DNA of 64,000 nt from Campylobacter concisus (GCF_003049735.1 NZ_PIRM01000001.1:744001-808000); one strand, 5' to 3'; positions 10,487-20,164 are shown, counted from the first letter of the stretch. Translations and numbers: made by a program. Notes: a model not told the origin generated them from the letters alone.

Positions 10487-10519
10487 AAATTTTAGACTCA
10501 AATCTTGAGTCTAAAATTT
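10487..10519. terminator. Bidirectional terminator between HIT and chemoreceptor genes
   Basis: A perfect 15-bp inverted repeat (10487-10501 and 10505-10519) with a 3-nt loop, followed by TATTTTCTT on the plus strand and preceded by a run of A on the other side. It sits exactly between two convergent genes and touches the stop codon of the chemoreceptor gene. Confidence 0.85.
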
Positions 10520-11601
10520 TATTTTCTTGCAGACTTAATAGCTTCAAGCAACTCTTCAAAACCCACTTTACTTGAGTTTTCAACATCTTTTAATATTTCA
10601 ACGCCAGGTAGATTTCCTTTGTCTTTATCAGCAAAAATAACCATCGCTTTTTCTAGTCCATGATGAACATTTTCATGATGAGCTGCGATACTTGAGAGAA
10701 TTTTGACATCTTTTACAAGAGTATTTTTCACATCTTTTTCATACCATTTGCCAAACCTACACTCATGAACATCTTGAATCTTATTAAACTCATTTAAAAG
10801 TACGCCTCTATATCCGTTTAGCTTCATATTTATATGATCTATTTTTCCATTGCTTACATAGACTTCATTTGTAACATTTAAGGCCTGATTTAGGATATTT
10901 TGCGTATTTGCGTTTACGCTAGAGATATTTCCTTCAAATCCACCTAAAATTTTCATAGCATTTGCAGAAATTTTTGAGAAATTCTCACTCATTTCGATCA
11001 TCGTATTAGCACTTTGCTTAAGGCCATTTATATTTACTTCTACTTCAAGTGTCGCCTTTTGCGTGCGCTCAGCAAGCTTTCTAACCTCATCTGCCACGAC
11101 AGCAAAACCTCGTCCATGCTCACCAGCACGGGCCGCCTCAATAGCAGCATTTAGAGCTAGCAAATTTGTCTGATCTGAGATATCTTTAATAAGATTTATA
11201 ATCTCAACAATCGAATTTACGCTTCCATTAAGCGAAGAAGCGTCATTTGAAAGGTCATTGCTCATCTGACTTACTTGCTCGATCGAGTTTAAAATCTCAG
11301 CCGTTTGCGACTTGAGTTCGCCTGTCTCTTTGAAAGTCTTTTCATTTAGTCCGTTTATACTTTCAAGCATTTTTAGGTTTTCTTCCATTGTTAATTGCAA
11401 GAAATTTATGCCATCTTGATAACTTGAAAGCAATAAATTTACAGCCTCTTGCTTATCCTTGGCTTGCTCTTTTGGCTCGCAAGTTTTAACGTTTTTTAGC
11501 TCATTTTTAAGTGCTAAAATTTCAGCCTTTAAAGCTTCATTTTCTCTTTGCAAAGCTTCGTTTTTACTAGAAAGCTCTTTATTCTTGCCATCAAAAAACA
11601 T
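10519..11601 (-). CDS. Soluble methyl-accepting chemotaxis protein with CZB zinc domain (TlpD-like)
   Basis: A cytoplasmic chemoreceptor that would signal to CheA/CheW. The 360 residues have no membrane segment. Residues 1-40 are a charged coiled coil, about 80-250 are the signalling hairpin with the conserved tip ([32 protein letters not shown]), and about 250-350 form a chemoreceptor zinc-binding domain. Likely zinc ligands are H256, C281 (in CRFGKWY), H309 and H313. This layout matches H. pylori TlpD, which responds to oxidants and HOCl; a redox or zinc role here is inferred. It is 34 nt downstream of argH, possibly co-transcribed. Confidence 0.93.
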   Translation of the reverse strand: MFFDGKNKELSSKNEALQRENEALKAEILALKNELKNVKTCEPKEQAKDKQEAVNLLLSSYQDGINFLQLTMEENLKMLESINGLNEKTFKETGELKSQTAEILNSIEQVSQMSNDLSNDASSLNGSVNSIVEIINLIKDISDQTNLLALNAAIEAARAGEHGRGFAVVADEVRKLAERTQKATLEVEVNINGLKQSANTMIEMSENFSKISANAMKILGGFEGNISSVNANTQNILNQALNVTNEVYVSNGKIDHINMKLNGYRGVLLNEFNKIQDVHECRFGKWYEKDVKNTLVKDVKILSSIAAHHENVHHGLEKAMVIFADKDKGNLPGVEILKDVENSSKVGFEELLEAIKSARK

Positions 11602-11635
11602 TTTTCATCCTTTAAAATTTGTAGATTTTGCGTAA

Positions 11636-13048
11636 TTATAACTCTTTTTTCTTAAGCCAGTAGTCTAAAATTTCTATCTGCTCATCAACGCTTTTATTTG
11701 CCGTGCCGCCCTGCGAACAACGTGCCTCTTTTGAAGCATAAAGATCTAAAAATTTAATAGCATTTGCATCTAAATTTTCATCCACACTTTTTAGCTGCTC
11801 TTCGTTTAATTCACTCAAATCAAGGCCCAAACTTTCAGCCTTTGCGACAGCTTTACCTGTAATAAAATGTGCTGTTCTAAATGGGATGTTTTTTTCACGC
11901 ACTAGATAGTCTGCCAAATCAGTAGCACTTAGATGCCCAGTTTTTGTCGCTTTTAGCATGTTTTTTTCGTTAAATTTAGCTGTTTTTATCATCTCATTTA
12001 GGATAGTAGCCGAGCTTAAAATGGTTGAGACGCTGTCAAACACACCCTCTTTATCTTCTTGCATATCTTTATTATAAGCAAGTGGTAGACCCTTCATAGT
12101 AGTTAGTAAAGCTACCAAATTTCCATTTACGCGTCCAGTTTTACCGCGTATGAGTTCGGCAACATCAGGGTTTTTCTTCTGTGGCATGATTGAGCTGCCT
12201 GTGCTATAAGCGTCACTGATGCTTACAAAGCCAAATTCTTGCGAACTCCAAAGTATGAGCTCCTCGCAAAGCCTAGAAGCGTGCGTCATGAAAACGCTAA
12301 TGTTAAATAAAATCTCAAGCGCAAAGTCGCGGTCACTCACGCTATCCATCGCATTTTGCGTGCAACCTACAAAGCCAAGCTCACTTGCAACGATAGTTCT
12401 ATCTATCTTATGAGGAGTGCCTGCAAGTGCTGCTGAGCCAAGCGGACTTAGGTTGTTTCGCTCATATGAACTAACAAAACGCTCGAAATCTCTTTTAAAC
12501 ATAAATGCATATGCTAGCAAGTGATAGCTAAAGCTTACTGGCTGAGCGTGCTGAAGGTGCGTGTAGCCTGGCATTAGCGTATCTTTGTGGTTTTTTGCCA
12601 AATTTGTAAGCGTGGCGATGAGCTCTTTTATACATGAAGAAATTTCTAAATTTTTCTTCAATACGTAAAATTTAAAATCAAGCGCAACTTGGTCGTTTCT
12701 GCTTCTAGCTGTGTGCAGTCTACCTCCAAGCTCGGCGCCGATGATCTGGCTAAGTCGCTTCTCAACTGCCATGTGTATATCTTCATCTTCTAACTTAAAC
12801 TCAAATTTACCTGCTCTTATCTCAGATAAAACTTCATCAAGTCCCTTTATGATCGCCTCTGACTCATCTTTTTTCAAAATTCCGCAAATTCCAAGCATCT
12901 TTGCGTGAGCCTTACTCCCGGCGATATCTTCTTCAAAAAGATTTTTATCAAAATTTATAGAGGCATTAAATTCCTCAAGTAGCTTCGAACTAGCCTCGCT
13001 AAATCTACCCTCCCACATCTTTTTGTGTGCGTTTTTCTCTTCTTTCAT
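11636..13048 (-). CDS. argH: Argininosuccinate lyase
   Basis: ArgH splits argininosuccinate into arginine and fumarate, the last step of arginine synthesis. At 470 residues it has the normal length for the fumarase/aspartase superfamily. The signature [12 protein letters not shown] is present near residue 285, with TARSRNDQ and [10 protein letters not shown] upstream. The start ATG is followed by a charged KEEKNAHKK stretch before the conserved MWEGRF, so the N-terminus is slightly extended. A TAAAAT box lies about 30 nt upstream. No other arg gene is nearby. Confidence 0.97.
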   Translation of the reverse strand: MKEEKNAHKKMWEGRFSEASSKLLEEFNASINFDKNLFEEDIAGSKAHAKMLGICGILKKDESEAIIKGLDEVLSEIRAGKFEFKLEDEDIHMAVEKRLSQIIGAELGGRLHTARSRNDQVALDFKFYVLKKNLEISSCIKELIATLTNLAKNHKDTLMPGYTHLQHAQPVSFSYHLLAYAFMFKRDFERFVSSYERNNLSPLGSAALAGTPHKIDRTIVASELGFVGCTQNAMDSVSDRDFALEILFNISVFMTHASRLCEELILWSSQEFGFVSISDAYSTGSSIMPQKKNPDVAELIRGKTGRVNGNLVALLTTMKGLPLAYNKDMQEDKEGVFDSVSTILSSATILNEMIKTAKFNEKNMLKATKTGHLSATDLADYLVREKNIPFRTAHFITGKAVAKAESLGLDLSELNEEQLKSVDENLDANAIKFLDLYASKEARCSQGGTANKSVDEQIEILDYWLKKKEL

Positions 13049-13075
13049 AGCTTTGCCTTTAATTGGTTTTGCGTG

Positions 13076-13081
13076 ATTTTA
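13076..13081 (-). promoter_or_regulatory. Putative -10 box for argH
   Basis: GTTAAAAT on the minus strand, with TAAAAT at these positions, 28 nt upstream of the argH ATG in a 205-nt divergent gap. Confidence 0.4.
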
Positions 13082-13253
13082 ACAAAATAGCACTTAACTG
13101 GGTATTTTAACTATAAAGTTGCAAAAAAGTTATAAATATAATTTATCTTTAAGGATATAGCAATATAATTCAAAATATAACTTTTTAAAAACTATTTTAA
13201 TTTTCTATTGAATATAGTTTAAAATAAAAATAATCTATAAGAGGAAGGATGAT

Positions 13254-13643
13254 ATGCAAATAGATGCGAATATGAACTCAAACATTTTCTATCATGATGG
13301 CTATACATCTATCTCTTCAAATAGCTCAAAAACAAGCATGCTGGTATCTTCTGGCTATGACAAGAAAGATATTGTTAGAAGCAATGAAGTACATGTAGAA
13401 CAAAGAGAAGATGCTAAAATTTCTCCTATAATTATTAATAAAGCAAGTGCCATACAGTTACAAAAAGACTTAGAAAAATTACAAGATCAAAAGCTAGATA
13501 TTTCACATCAAATTTCAAGCATCCAAAGCCTAAAAGATCGTAACTCTATGCAAATGCTTCATTACTTAAATTTAGAGCAGTCAGCTATCCAAAATAATAT
13601 TTTAAGCATTAAAACTCAAATGATAGAAATGGCACAGGCTTAA
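13254..13643 (+). CDS. Hypothetical protein with C-terminal coiled coil
   Basis: No family is recognised. The 129-residue protein has no signal peptide or membrane segment. The first half is polar and rich in Ser and Asn. The second half (about 62-125) is a heptad-patterned helix with many Gln, Leu and Ile, consistent with a coiled coil or helical hairpin. The start has a strong GAGGAAGG site 5 nt upstream. A TAAAAT hexamer at 13220-13225 lies about 29 nt before the start. It stands alone between argH and the copper cluster. A structural or flagellar role is possible but not shown. Confidence 0.75.
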   Translation: MQIDANMNSNIFYHDGYTSISSNSSKTSMLVSSGYDKKDIVRSNEVHVEQREDAKISPIIINKASAIQLQKDLEKLQDQKLDISHQISSIQSLKDRNSMQMLHYLNLEQSAIQNNILSIKTQMIEMAQA

Positions 13644-13653
13644 GACTAAGCCT
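13636..13653. terminator. Small hairpin over two convergent stop codons
   Basis: AGGCTTA at 13636-13642 and TAAGCCT at 13647-13653 flank a 4-nt loop and contain both stop codons of the convergent hypothetical genes. There is no U-run, so the terminator assignment is weak. Confidence 0.35.
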
Positions 13654-14185
13654 TACCAATAATAGTTTCTAAAACTAAGCAAAAATCTTCTAAAAAATAT
13701 CCCATTGATTTATAAAAATTGCTAGTTGCGTCTTTTTGTATATCTTTTGAAAGCTGTTTAGCATAAGGCAAGAAAAATGAGACACTAAAAGCTACAAGAA
13801 GCTTCATAGACTCCTTAGATGCTTCACTTTTTAAAATATTTGCTATTAAAATTAGCTGATTTGAGATACTATCAACCTCGCCCATTTTTGGCTGAAAATT
13901 TATAGCCTTATAAAATTGAGCTAGATCATCTTTTGCAGAAGAAAAATAGTAACTTGCCTCAAATTTTGACTTTAAAATGACAAAATCGTCACATAAAGCA
14001 GCACTGCTTTCATCTTTGATAAATTTTGCATAAAGCTCATTACCTTTTTTATTTGCTTCGCTATTTGTCTGCGTTATCCACGCATTTGTCTTTTTGATAC
14101 GCATAAAAGATGAAACATCTAAAATGCCACTAAAATTTGTAGCAAGTGCAGCCGCTACAACACTATAAAGTTCTCCAAGTTTCAA
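13646..14185 (-). CDS. Hypothetical helical protein downstream of copA (possible TorD-like)
   Basis: I do not recognise this 179-residue protein with confidence. It is predicted almost entirely helical with no membrane anchor. Its second half (YYFSSAKDDLAQFYKAINF, then SNQLILIANILK, then a hydrophobic helix and FYKSMGYFLEDF) resembles the layout of TorD/DmsD-type chaperones, but their usual signature residues are not clear. The start is TTG with AAGGAT before it; the site lies at the end of copA, whose stop is 3 nt upstream. It is therefore likely co-expressed with copZ-copA. Confidence 0.7.
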   Translation of the reverse strand: MKLGELYSVVAAALATNFSGILDVSSFMRIKKTNAWITQTNSEANKKGNELYAKFIKDESSAALCDDFVILKSKFEASYYFSSAKDDLAQFYKAINFQPKMGEVDSISNQLILIANILKSEASKESMKLLVAFSVSFFLPYAKQLSKDIQKDATSNFYKSMGYFLEDFCLVLETIIGKA

Positions 14186-14188
14186 ATT

Positions 14189-16366
14189 TTAATCCTTAAG
14201 TCGTAGATATCTAAGTCTAAGTGCATTTAAAACGACAGTAACAGAGCTAAAACACATCGCCATTGAGCCATAAACTGGGCTTAAAAGTAGCCCAAAGACA
14301 GGGTAGAGCACGCCTGCAGCCACTGGAATACAAATCGCGTTATACATAAACGCCCAAAATAAATTTTCTTTTATGTTTGCCATGGTAGCATTTGCTAGTC
14401 TAACTAGTCCGGTCACGCCACGCAAATCATTTTTAACAAGCACGATATCTCCAGCACCTTTTGCTATGTCTGAGCCTGAGTTCATAGCGATACCAACACT
14501 TGCCTCTTTAAGCGATGGTGAATCATTTACGCCATCTCCAACAAAGATAACGCCACCGTGATTTGCAAGCTCTTTTATCTCATTAAATTTATCTTCAGGC
14601 AACATATTTGCGTGATATTTGCTCACATTTAGCTTCTTGGCGATACTTGCAACTACTTTCTCGTCATCGCCTGAAAGGATCACACTTTGTAAATTTAGAC
14701 TTGTAAGCTCATTTATAACATCGCTCGCTTCGTCTTTTAGCTCATCACTAAGCGTTAAAAAACCAACAAATTTTTTATTTATAGCACAAAGTATGATGCC
14801 ACTTCCATCATTTATAGCCTCTTTTATAGCGTTACTTTCATCTAAATTTAAACTAACTTCATTTACCAAAAGCAGCTTTTCGTTTCCGATTATTATATGA
14901 TTATTCTCATCTTCATAGATGATGCCTTGCCCGACAACATTTTGAAATTTTCCATTTAGCTTTTGTAAATCTATACATTTTTGTTTTGCATATCTAACGA
15001 TAGCTTTTGAGATGAGATGCTCACTTAAATTTTCAGCAGAAGCGATAAGTGCTAAATCTTGCTCGCTTAAATTTGAGCTTTTGACGCTGATTTGCCCTTT
15101 ACTAAGTGTGCCAGTTTTGTCAAGTGCTACAAATTTAGCATCTTTTATTAGCTCTAAAACTTCTGGGTTTTTTACTAAAATTCCAGCTTTTGCTCCGCGT
15201 GCAAGCGAGCTTACTATTGCTATTGGCGTAGCAAGTCCAAGAGCGCATGGGCATGAGATTATTAAAACGCAGATTGCACAAGAGATCGCATAAGCAAAAT
15301 TTCCATCAAAAATTATCCAAGCCAAAAACGTAAGCACCGATATCGCTACTACGCTTGGCACAAAGATATTTGCTATCTTATCAGCGAGCCTGCCTATTGG
15401 CATTTTTTTCGTACTAGCGTCATTTAGTAAGCTTAAAATTTGAGACAACAAGCTTTCAAACGAGCTTTTTGTCATCTTGACGCTTATGTAGCCATTTGTA
15501 TTTAATGTACCTGCAAATACATTATCGCCCACCTCTTTATAAACTGGCAGGCTCTCGCCTGTTAGCATCGAAGCATCGATTTCGGCTCCACCTTGAACTA
15601 TCACACCGTCACATGGAACATTGTAGCCATTCTTTACAACGACGATATCTCCTATTTTTAGCTCATTTACTGGTACTTCTTTGCTTCTTCCATCTGGCAT
15701 AAGTAAAAATGCAGTTTTTGGAGAAATTTTAAGTAGTCTCTTTAGATAATCCCCTGCTTTTGCCTTCGAACGCTCTTCAAGATACTTGCCAAGAAGCACA
15801 AAAGCTATTATCATCGCCACGCCTGAGACATAGATATTTTTTAGATCATTTGGTAAAAATTTTTCAAAAAGCACTACAAAAAGCGAGTATAAAAACGCAC
15901 TACCGCTTCCAAGAGCGACAAGCACATTCATATCGTAATTTCTATTTTTTACCGCTTCGTAGGCATGAGTAAAAAAGCCTTTGCCGCTAAAAATAAGAAC
16001 TAAAAATGCCAAAGCTAGCATAGCTAAATTTACTAGCATGCTGTGAGGCGCGAACATCTCAAGTGCCATTATTACGATACTTGCAATAAACGCAAATATA
16101 AATTTATTTCTAATATTTCTAATATGAGCTTTTCTTTTTGCTTCAAACTCATCAATATCAGTTGCCACAAAGTAGCCAAGCTTCTTTATCTTTTGCTCTA
16201 AAATTTCACGCACACTAGCGTCTTTTAGAACAAACTCGCCGCTTGCGTTTGCAAAATTTACATTTGCTTCAAGTACTCCATCTATCTTTTTAGAAACCTT
16301 TTCGATAGCATTTGAGCAGTTTACGCAGCTCATTCCCGCTATATTTAGTTTGACTTTTAAAGACAT
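14189..16366 (-). CDS. copA: Copper-exporting P1B-type ATPase
   Basis: CopA pumps Cu(I) out of the cytoplasm using ATP. The 725 residues contain one N-terminal heavy-metal domain (GMSCVNC, C14 and C17), eight expected membrane helices, the TGES actuator loop (269-272), the CPC metal site (372-374), the phosphorylated DKTGT aspartate D416, and the GDGVNDSP hinge. The YN and SS motifs of Cu(I) pumps are present in the last helices. The usual SEHP nucleotide-binding motif reads SEHL here (residues 448-451). It is 1 nt from copZ. Confidence 0.95.
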   Translation of the reverse strand: MSLKVKLNIAGMSCVNCSNAIEKVSKKIDGVLEANVNFANASGEFVLKDASVREILEQKIKKLGYFVATDIDEFEAKRKAHIRNIRNKFIFAFIASIVIMALEMFAPHSMLVNLAMLALAFLVLIFSGKGFFTHAYEAVKNRNYDMNVLVALGSGSAFLYSLFVVLFEKFLPNDLKNIYVSGVAMIIAFVLLGKYLEERSKAKAGDYLKRLLKISPKTAFLLMPDGRSKEVPVNELKIGDIVVVKNGYNVPCDGVIVQGGAEIDASMLTGESLPVYKEVGDNVFAGTLNTNGYISVKMTKSSFESLLSQILSLLNDASTKKMPIGRLADKIANIFVPSVVAISVLTFLAWIIFDGNFAYAISCAICVLIISCPCALGLATPIAIVSSLARGAKAGILVKNPEVLELIKDAKFVALDKTGTLSKGQISVKSSNLSEQDLALIASAENLSEHLISKAIVRYAKQKCIDLQKLNGKFQNVVGQGIIYEDENNHIIIGNEKLLLVNEVSLNLDESNAIKEAINDGSGIILCAINKKFVGFLTLSDELKDEASDVINELTSLNLQSVILSGDDEKVVASIAKKLNVSKYHANMLPEDKFNEIKELANHGGVIFVGDGVNDSPSLKEASVGIAMNSGSDIAKGAGDIVLVKNDLRGVTGLVRLANATMANIKENLFWAFMYNAICIPVAAGVLYPVFGLLLSPVYGSMAMCFSSVTVVLNALRLRYLRLKD

Positions 16367-16367
16367 A

Positions 16368-16571
16368 TCAGAGCTCTTTTATTATGTCAAATCCCAAATC
16401 AGCCATTTCAGACTTAAATTTCTCAACATCGCCATCTTTTATATCAAGACTAACTTGTCTTGGCTCTTTGCTAAGATCAACTTCTATCTTGCCAAAGTCA
16501 TCTTCAAGTGCGTTTTTTATTGTATTTGCGCAGTTTTGGCAGTGGATATTGTTTGCTTCAAATGTTTTCAT
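16368..16571 (-). CDS. copZ: Small heavy-metal-associated copper chaperone
   Basis: A 67-residue ferredoxin-like HMA domain that would carry Cu(I) to CopA. The metal pair is C11 and C14 (HCQNC), followed by a typical amphipathic helix. The usual GM before the motif is replaced by NI. The protein is strongly acidic (EDDFGKIEVD), as is common for chaperones of this type. It overlaps the upstream acetyltransferase gene by 4 nt and ends 1 nt before copA. Confidence 0.9.
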   Translation of the reverse strand: MKTFEANNIHCQNCANTIKNALEDDFGKIEVDLSKEPRQVSLDIKDGDVEKFKSEMADLGFDIIKEL

Positions 16572-17131
16572 ATTATCTCCTTTATCATATGATCGTATTC
16601 ATGTAAATTTACAATTTTCTTGACATTAAATTTAAAACCCAAACTCTCGTAAAATTTACGAACTTTTGGCTTATTTGTATCTACTATTAATGAAACCTTT
16701 TTATGCCCTAGCTCTTTTGCCTTGACAAACGAATGCCTTATGAGCTCTTTTGCAAGCCCTTGGCCTCTAAAATTTTCATCAACAGCGATACTATCTATAT
16801 AAAACTCGTCATCAAAACACTCTTTTTCTACCTTGGCATCTTTACCAAGAGCCTTTAGATGTTGTGAAATTTCTCTATCAAGCTGCTCCGCGTCTCCACC
16901 AAAGTAAGCACACATAGCAGCGATAATCTCATTATCATGTTTGCAGATATAGACATTTTTATAGCTTAGTCTATTTGTCTCACTTTTGAAAAAAATTTCT
17001 AAAATTTCATCACTTTTAATAGGGTCGTCGTAGCCACTTAGCTTGTAGGCGATATCATCCATTGCTAGATTTAGTAGCTTTATGCAGCTTTTTGCATCTT
17101 GTTTTTGAGCATTTTGTATCATGTGTGTCAT
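16568..17131 (-). CDS. GNAT family N-acetyltransferase
   Basis: The protein would transfer an acetyl group from acetyl-CoA to an amine; the substrate is unknown. The 187 residues show the GNAT acetyl-CoA site as DSIAVDENFRGQGLAKELI (R/QxxGxG/A form) near residue 125 and the C-terminal NxxxxxFYESLGF element. Its stop overlaps the copZ start (ATGA), which makes it the first gene of the copper unit. A link to copper tolerance is only suggested by this position. Confidence 0.88.
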   Translation of the reverse strand: MTHMIQNAQKQDAKSCIKLLNLAMDDIAYKLSGYDDPIKSDEILEIFFKSETNRLSYKNVYICKHDNEIIAAMCAYFGGDAEQLDREISQHLKALGKDAKVEKECFDDEFYIDSIAVDENFRGQGLAKELIRHSFVKAKELGHKKVSLIVDTNKPKVRKFYESLGFKFNVKKIVNLHEYDHMIKEII

Positions 17132-17241
17132 TATAAAACTCTAGCTTAAATTTTTACCAAATATCAAGCTGCGATTTACAAATTAATAACCCCCAATATG
17201 CAAACTAAAAATGTTTTAAAAAAGTATAAAATTTTTTTAGT

Positions 17242-17247
17242 TATAAT
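17242..17247 (+). promoter_or_regulatory. Putative -10 box for pmpR/yebC
   Basis: TATAAT 28 nt before the ATG, preceded by a T-rich stretch as in many Campylobacter housekeeping promoters. Confidence 0.55.
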
Positions 17248-17274
17248 CCGTAAAAAATTTATTTAAGGATATTT

Positions 17275-17982
17275 ATGGGACGAGCATTTGAGTACCGAAG
17301 AGCGGCAAAAGAAGCTAGATGGGATAAGATGAGCAAGGTATTTCCAAAACTTGCAAAAGCTATAACAGTAGCCGCAAAAGATGGTGGTTGTGATCCAGAT
17401 ATGAACCCTAAACTTCGTGCAGCTATCGCAGCGGCAAAAGCTGAAAATATGCCAAAAGATAACATCGACGCAGCTATAAAAAGAGCAAATGGCAAAGATA
17501 GCGCCGATATCAAGACTATTTTTTATGACGGCAAAGCAGCTCACGGCGTGCAGATCATCGTTGAGTGTGCGACTGACAATCCAACTAGAACAGTTGCCAA
17601 TGTTAAAGCGATATTCAGCAAAAATGGTGGAGAAATTTTGCCAAGTGGTAGCCTTAGCTTTATGTTTACAAGAAAGAGCGTTTTTGAGCTTGAAAAGCCA
17701 AGCGCAGACATCGAAGAGATCGAACTTGAGCTGATTGATTATGGACTAAGTGATATCGAGGCTGACGATGAGACGCTATTTGTATACGGTGATTATGCAA
17801 ATTTTGGCACACTTCATGAAGGTATCGAAAAGCTAAATTTAGTGGTTAAAAAAGCTTCACTTCAATACTTACCAAATCAAACCGTGAATCTAAGCGAAGA
17901 GCAAATGCTTGAGGTTGAGAGACTTCTTGATAAGCTAGAAGACGATGATGACGTTCAAGCAGTTTATACAAATATCGAATAA
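17275..17982 (+). CDS. yebC: YebC/PmpR/TACO1 family protein
   Basis: Members of this family were first described as transcriptional regulators and more recently as factors that ease ribosome stalling at proline stretches. The 235-residue length and the N-terminus ([23 protein letters not shown]) followed by [12 protein letters not shown] are diagnostic. It has the three-domain organisation with an acidic C-terminus ([16 protein letters not shown]). It is followed after 11 nt by ppiB and after that by dctA, all on the plus strand. Which molecular role applies here cannot be told from sequence. Confidence 0.95.
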   Translation: MGRAFEYRRAAKEARWDKMSKVFPKLAKAITVAAKDGGCDPDMNPKLRAAIAAAKAENMPKDNIDAAIKRANGKDSADIKTIFYDGKAAHGVQIIVECATDNPTRTVANVKAIFSKNGGEILPSGSLSFMFTRKSVFELEKPSADIEEIELELIDYGLSDIEADDETLFVYGDYANFGTLHEGIEKLNLVVKKASLQYLPNQTVNLSEEQMLEVERLLDKLEDDDDVQAVYTNIE

Positions 17983-17993
17983 AAAGGAAATAC

Positions 17994-18488
17994 ATGCGTT
18001 TTGATGAATTAAAAGTTTATGACATAAATTTAGATGAGCTTAAAAAAGATAAATTTGCAGTTTTAGAGACAGACAAAGGCGAGATCAGACTTGAACTTTT
18101 TGCCGAAGAAGCTCCACAAGCTGTTGCAAATTTTGTCCATTTGATAAAATCAGGCTTTTACAATGGCCTAAATTTTCACAGAGTTATACCAAATTTTGTC
18201 ATCCAAGGCGGCTGCCCAAATGGCACAGGTACAGGCGGTCCTGGCTGGAGAATAAAATGCGAATGCGATAAGCAAAAGGTAAAACACGAGCGCGGTAGCC
18301 TAAGCATGGCTCACGCGGGGCGTGATACTGGCGGATCACAGTTTTTCATCTGTCATAGCAAGCAACCTCATCTTGATGGCGTGCATACAGTCTTTGGAAA
18401 ATGCGTTGATGAAGAGAGCCTAAAGGTGCTTGACGCTATAAGACAAGGCGATAAGATCATCTCTGCTAAGATCAGAGAAAGCCTATAA
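17994..18488 (+). CDS. ppiB: Cyclophilin-type peptidyl-prolyl cis-trans isomerase
   Basis: A cytoplasmic foldase that catalyses proline isomerisation. The 164 residues include the cyclophilin active-site blocks [14 protein letters not shown] (catalytic arginine), GGSQFFIC, and the [10 protein letters not shown] strand. No signal peptide is seen, so the cytoplasmic PpiB assignment is preferred to the periplasmic PpiA. It has a short N-terminal extension before the [15 protein letters not shown] strand. It follows yebC by 11 nt, as in C. jejuni. Confidence 0.95.
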   Translation: MRFDELKVYDINLDELKKDKFAVLETDKGEIRLELFAEEAPQAVANFVHLIKSGFYNGLNFHRVIPNFVIQGGCPNGTGTGGPGWRIKCECDKQKVKHERGSLSMAHAGRDTGGSQFFICHSKQPHLDGVHTVFGKCVDEESLKVLDAIRQGDKIISAKIRESL

Positions 18489-18500
18489 AGGGGAAAATTT

Positions 18501-19856
18501 ATGAATAATGCTAAAAAGCAAGGAAATCTTGCTGTAAGATTATTTACCAATCTTGCCTTTTGGGTTGTGATCGGTATTGTTGGTGGCGTTATCGTTGGCA
18601 TGGTCGCACCTGAGCTTGGTATAGCAAGCAAACCAGGCATTGATTATTTTATAAAAGCACTTAAAATTTTAATTGGCCCTATTATCTTTTTAACGATCGT
18701 TTCAGGCATCGTTGGGCTTGAGAGTTTAAAAGATCTTGGGTCTATTGGATTAAAGGCATTTATCTATTTTGAGATAGTTAGCACACTTGCGCTTGCTGTT
18801 GGTATCATCTTTGGCGAGACACTTCGTCCAGGACATGGCATGAATCTTGACTACACTCAGCTTGATGCCTCAAGCGTAGCTAAATTTACATCTCAGGCTG
18901 CAAATATGGACGCAAATAGCGGGTTTGTAGCACATACGCTTCATCTTTTAAGAGGTGCTGTGCCAGTAGATGACATTTTCCCATACGTACATATACTTGA
19001 TCCATTTATAAAATCAAACACACTTCAAGTACTTTTCATGGCTATTATCGTTGCCATCGTACTTTCACTGCTAGCTCATGATAAAAAACAAGCTTGCCTA
19101 AAGCCACTTGAATTTATTCAGCACTATGTCTTAAAACTTCTTAGTTGGCTTATGCTCTTTAGCCCGGTGGCTGCATTTTCAGCTATGGCTTATCTAATCG
19201 GTAAATTTGGTATCGGAACGCTTCTTGGCATGATGGAGCTTTTGGTTGTTATGGCACTTGCAAGCTGCTTTTTTATCTTTGTCGTGCTTGGCGTTATTTG
19301 CTATTTTGCAAAAATCAATGTCTTTAAATTTATGCGTTTTATTTCAAAAGAGGTATTGGTAGTCTTTGCGACAAGCTCGAGCGAAACAGCTCTTGCGCCA
19401 CTTATGCAAAAGCTAGAATCAGCTGGTATAAATAGAGGTGCTGTTGGCCTTATCATTCCAACTGGCTACTCATTTAACCTCGACTGCACCAACATCTATC
19501 TAAGCCTAAGCGTTATTTTCCTAGCTCAAGCATTTAATATCCCGCTAAGTTTTGAGCATCTAATAAGCATTTTAATCGTGCTAATGATCACAAGTAAAGG
19601 CGCAGTTGGCGTTACAGGATCGGGCTTTGTCGTCCTTGCTGGCACATTAAGCGCACTTCCGAGCACTGGCATACCAGTTGTCACCGTAGCTGTGCTACTT
19701 GGCGTTGATAAATTTATGTCAGAGATGCGTGCTGTTGGTAATCTCTGCGGTAACGCTGTTGGTTGCATGATCGTATCTATCTGGGATAAAAAAGTCGATA
19801 TGGATAAATTTAGATACGCACTAGATCATCCTGAGGAATTTCACTTTCACTCATAA
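18501..19856 (+). CDS. dctA: C4-dicarboxylate/cation symporter (DAACS family)
   Basis: An inner-membrane transporter of the glutamate/dicarboxylate:cation family that takes up succinate, fumarate, malate or related acids with H+ or Na+. The 451 residues give 8 membrane helices and two re-entrant loops. The serine-rich loop (FATSSSETALAPLM) and the conserved TGYSFNLDCTNIYLS motif in helix 7 identify the family. The aromatic residue before SFNLD favours dicarboxylates, but aspartate transport is possible. It starts 12 nt after ppiB and is followed by a strong hairpin. Confidence 0.92.
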   Translation: MNNAKKQGNLAVRLFTNLAFWVVIGIVGGVIVGMVAPELGIASKPGIDYFIKALKILIGPIIFLTIVSGIVGLESLKDLGSIGLKAFIYFEIVSTLALAVGIIFGETLRPGHGMNLDYTQLDASSVAKFTSQAANMDANSGFVAHTLHLLRGAVPVDDIFPYVHILDPFIKSNTLQVLFMAIIVAIVLSLLAHDKKQACLKPLEFIQHYVLKLLSWLMLFSPVAAFSAMAYLIGKFGIGTLLGMMELLVVMALASCFFIFVVLGVICYFAKINVFKFMRFISKEVLVVFATSSSETALAPLMQKLESAGINRGAVGLIIPTGYSFNLDCTNIYLSLSVIFLAQAFNIPLSFEHLISILIVLMITSKGAVGVTGSGFVVLAGTLSALPSTGIPVVTVAVLLGVDKFMSEMRAVGNLCGNAVGCMIVSIWDKKVDMDKFRYALDHPEEFHFHS

Positions 19857-19871
19857 TATACATTTATAACT

Positions 19872-19904
19872 ATAAGGGTAACTTTGCCCTTATTTTTTCT
19901 TTTT
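19872..19904 (+). terminator. Rho-independent terminator after dctA
   Basis: ATAAGGGTA (19872-19880) pairs with TGCCCTTAT (19885-19893), one G-U pair and a 4-nt loop, followed immediately by a T-run interrupted by one C. It closes the yebC-ppiB-dctA unit. Confidence 0.85.
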
Positions 19905-20164
19905 ACCCTAAATTTATGCGATCTATCTCCTCCTCAAACCTATAAAAATTTTTAGAAAACAACACAATAAACAATATTTGATAACTGGTTCAAGCACAAA
20001 AAGAAAAACTATAGGCTAATTGTAATAGGAAAATTTTATTAGTAACTCATATTATTTGTATCTAATATTTTGTTACTTACTAGAATAAATTTACAAATGT
20101 AACACTTGAGATTGGAATTTAGAAGAGAGATACTTTAAATTTAGTCATATCAAAAATATCAACC
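19905..20164. other. AT-rich intergenic gap between convergent dctA and pckA
   Basis: Together with the flanking hairpins this forms a 350-nt gap without a gene. The middle portion is AT-rich with no convincing ORF, RNA structure or repeat that I can see. Confidence 0.5.
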
